Source of the DNA: Nevskia sp.
GTDB taxonomy: Bacteria > Pseudomonadota > Gammaproteobacteria > Nevskiales > Nevskiaceae
Direction: 5' to 3'
Assembly (NCBI GenBank): GCA_019689635.1
Contig: JADGHB010000007.1
Span: 1 to 64,000, forward strand
DNA: 64,000 bases
Shown: positions 63,212 through 64,000 of the stretch, in pieces
Layout of the letters: each line of letters begins with the position of its first letter
Position numbering within the stretch: the first letter of the stretch is position 1
The notes under the pieces: model-generated
Database searches by the model: none
Seen by the model: only the letters and a program-made list of their open reading frames with translations
Told to the model about the DNA's origin: nothing
Translations under genes and position numbers: made by a program

Positions 63212-64000
63212 ATGAAGCGCAAGAGTCGTACGGTTTTGTTGGGAGCATGTCTGGGAACCTGCGCGGTGGCGCCGGCGCTGGCGGTCGGCGGTCAGCCGGT
63301 GAAGGATTTCTTGAGCGCCGAGATCAAGGTCCTGCGCGAGCAAGCGGCCGCCACGCGCGGTCTGCTGGGCGGCTTGCTCGGCGGCGGCAGCGGCAGCGAG
63401 CTCGGTCAGGCGGTGAAATATCTGGGCGCCGCCGGCAGCGGCATCGTCTATCTGCAACCGGACTGCTCGTCGTCCGCGATCGGCACGCTCGGCCCGGACG
63501 ATCACTGTCTGGTGGTGAATCCCGGCACGCCGGTGAGCTTCGAGTACGACGACATCGGTCGCCTCACCATTCCGGGCAAGAGCAGCAAGGACATCGTCTG
63601 CTTCTGGTACACGAACTTCGTCTATCGCGAATTCGAGAATCCCAACAGCACGCCGCTCGTGGCCACGCTCGCCTATCAGCCTACGGTGACGCTGGAAGCC
63701 GCAGCGCTGTCCGATCCGCGCGCGGTCGATCCGAACACCGGCCTGCCGTACAACGGCAAGATCGATCTGGGCTCGATGGGTTCGCACACCGTCACGCGCA
63801 CGCTGCAGGCCGGCGACATCGACGCCGATAATCAGCAGTACTCGCGCACCTGCATCGGCGGCTACACCAAGGCGAGTTTCACCGATCCGCAGGGCTTCGG
63901 CCTGCCACCGGACCTGGCGGACCGGCTGTTCAAGGAACCGATGACTTTTCATATCAATATCCGTGGCTACGCCAGCGGCGTGGGTAGTGCCCTTCTGTTC
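63212..64000 (+). CDS. Exported protein of unknown function (3' end outside window)
   Basis: An open frame runs from ATG 63212, behind CAGGAGGTGGGAG, to the window end (263 codons, no stop). A signal peptide (SRTVLLGACLGTCAVAPALA) is followed by an amphipathic region, a Gly-rich LLGGLLGGGSGSELG, and beta-rich sequence with several cysteines (YLQPDCSSSAIG, DDHCLVVNPG, KDIVCFWYTNFVYREF). I do not recognise the family. It is divergent from the DUF815 ATPase gene; the 163-bp gap holds the stem CGCCCG/CGGGCG (63170-63183). Confidence 0.75.
   Translation, partial: MKRKSRTVLLGACLGTCAVAPALAVGGQPVKDFLSAEIKVLREQAAATRGLLGGLLGGGSGSELGQAVKYLGAAGSGIVYLQPDCSSSAIGTLGPDDHCLVVNPGTPVSFEYDDIGRLTIPGKSSKDIVCFWYTNFVYREFENPNSTPLVATLAYQPTVTLEAAALSDPRAVDPNTGLPYNGKIDLGSMGSHTVTRTLQAGDIDADNQQYSRTCIGGYTKASFTDPQGFGLPPDLADRLFKEPMTFHINIRGYASGVGSALLF

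Overview
The window is 64 kb of strongly GC-rich proteobacterial chromosome with outer-membrane systems (two-partner secretion, TonB receptor, Omp85 protein), ubiquinone hydroxylases and a 13-gene NADH:quinone oxidoreductase operon with a fused nuoCD gene. The fused nuoCD, the lgt-thyA-folA neighbourhood and the glycine-riboswitch gcv operon best fit a gammaproteobacterium; a betaproteobacterium is not excluded. No tRNA, rRNA or CRISPR array was seen.

Layout. 1-4.4 kb is a decayed accessory zone: an IS21-like end truncating a brnT toxin gene, an IS256-like transposase remnant, one intact WcaI-type glycosyltransferase with two broken copies of parts of itself, and three toxin-antitoxin loci (VapBC, BrnTA, and an RHH antitoxin with a broken PIN toxin). 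4.4-7.3 kb makes GDP-L-fucose (gmd, fcl) and carries an ExoY-type initiating sugar transferase. 8.0-10.4 kb holds two ubiquinone FAD hydroxylases, followed by a fourth toxin-antitoxin pair (FitAB type). 11.2-22.1 kb is a leftward cluster of TpsB transporter, 2153-residue TpsA adhesin, FecR-domain protein, SapC-family protein and sulfotransferase-like protein. 22.3-28.5 kb is a glycine cleavage operon led by a tandem glycine riboswitch, with thiol peroxidase inserted between gcvPA and gcvPB and a PfkB-family kinase at the end. 28.5-31.9 kb holds two unrecognised envelope proteins. 32-47 kb is the leftward nuoA-N operon. 47.1-54.2 kb is housekeeping (RlmI-like methyltransferase, lgt, thyA, lipoprotein hydrolase, folA, Omp85 protein, acyl-CoA-binding protein, mgtE). 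54.4-61.4 kb looks like a metal, probably nickel, acquisition locus: TPR protein, HupE/UreJ-like permease with an EF-hand, lipoprotein, DUF4331 protein, TonB-dependent receptor and NikR with all four nickel ligands in E. coli register. 61.5-64 kb holds a two-repeat periplasmic protein, a DUF815 ATPase and a partial secreted protein.

The most promising candidates for an undescribed system are the NikR/TonB/DUF4331/HupE locus, which has an interleaved inverted-repeat motif between its divergent genes, and the TpsBA-FecR-SapC-sulfotransferase cluster. Smaller structural points are a 104-bp insertion with a 13-bp direct repeat at the nuoE-nuoF junction, a perfect hairpin between the glycine riboswitch and the gcvT start codon, and palindromic operator candidates in front of most toxin-antitoxin loci.
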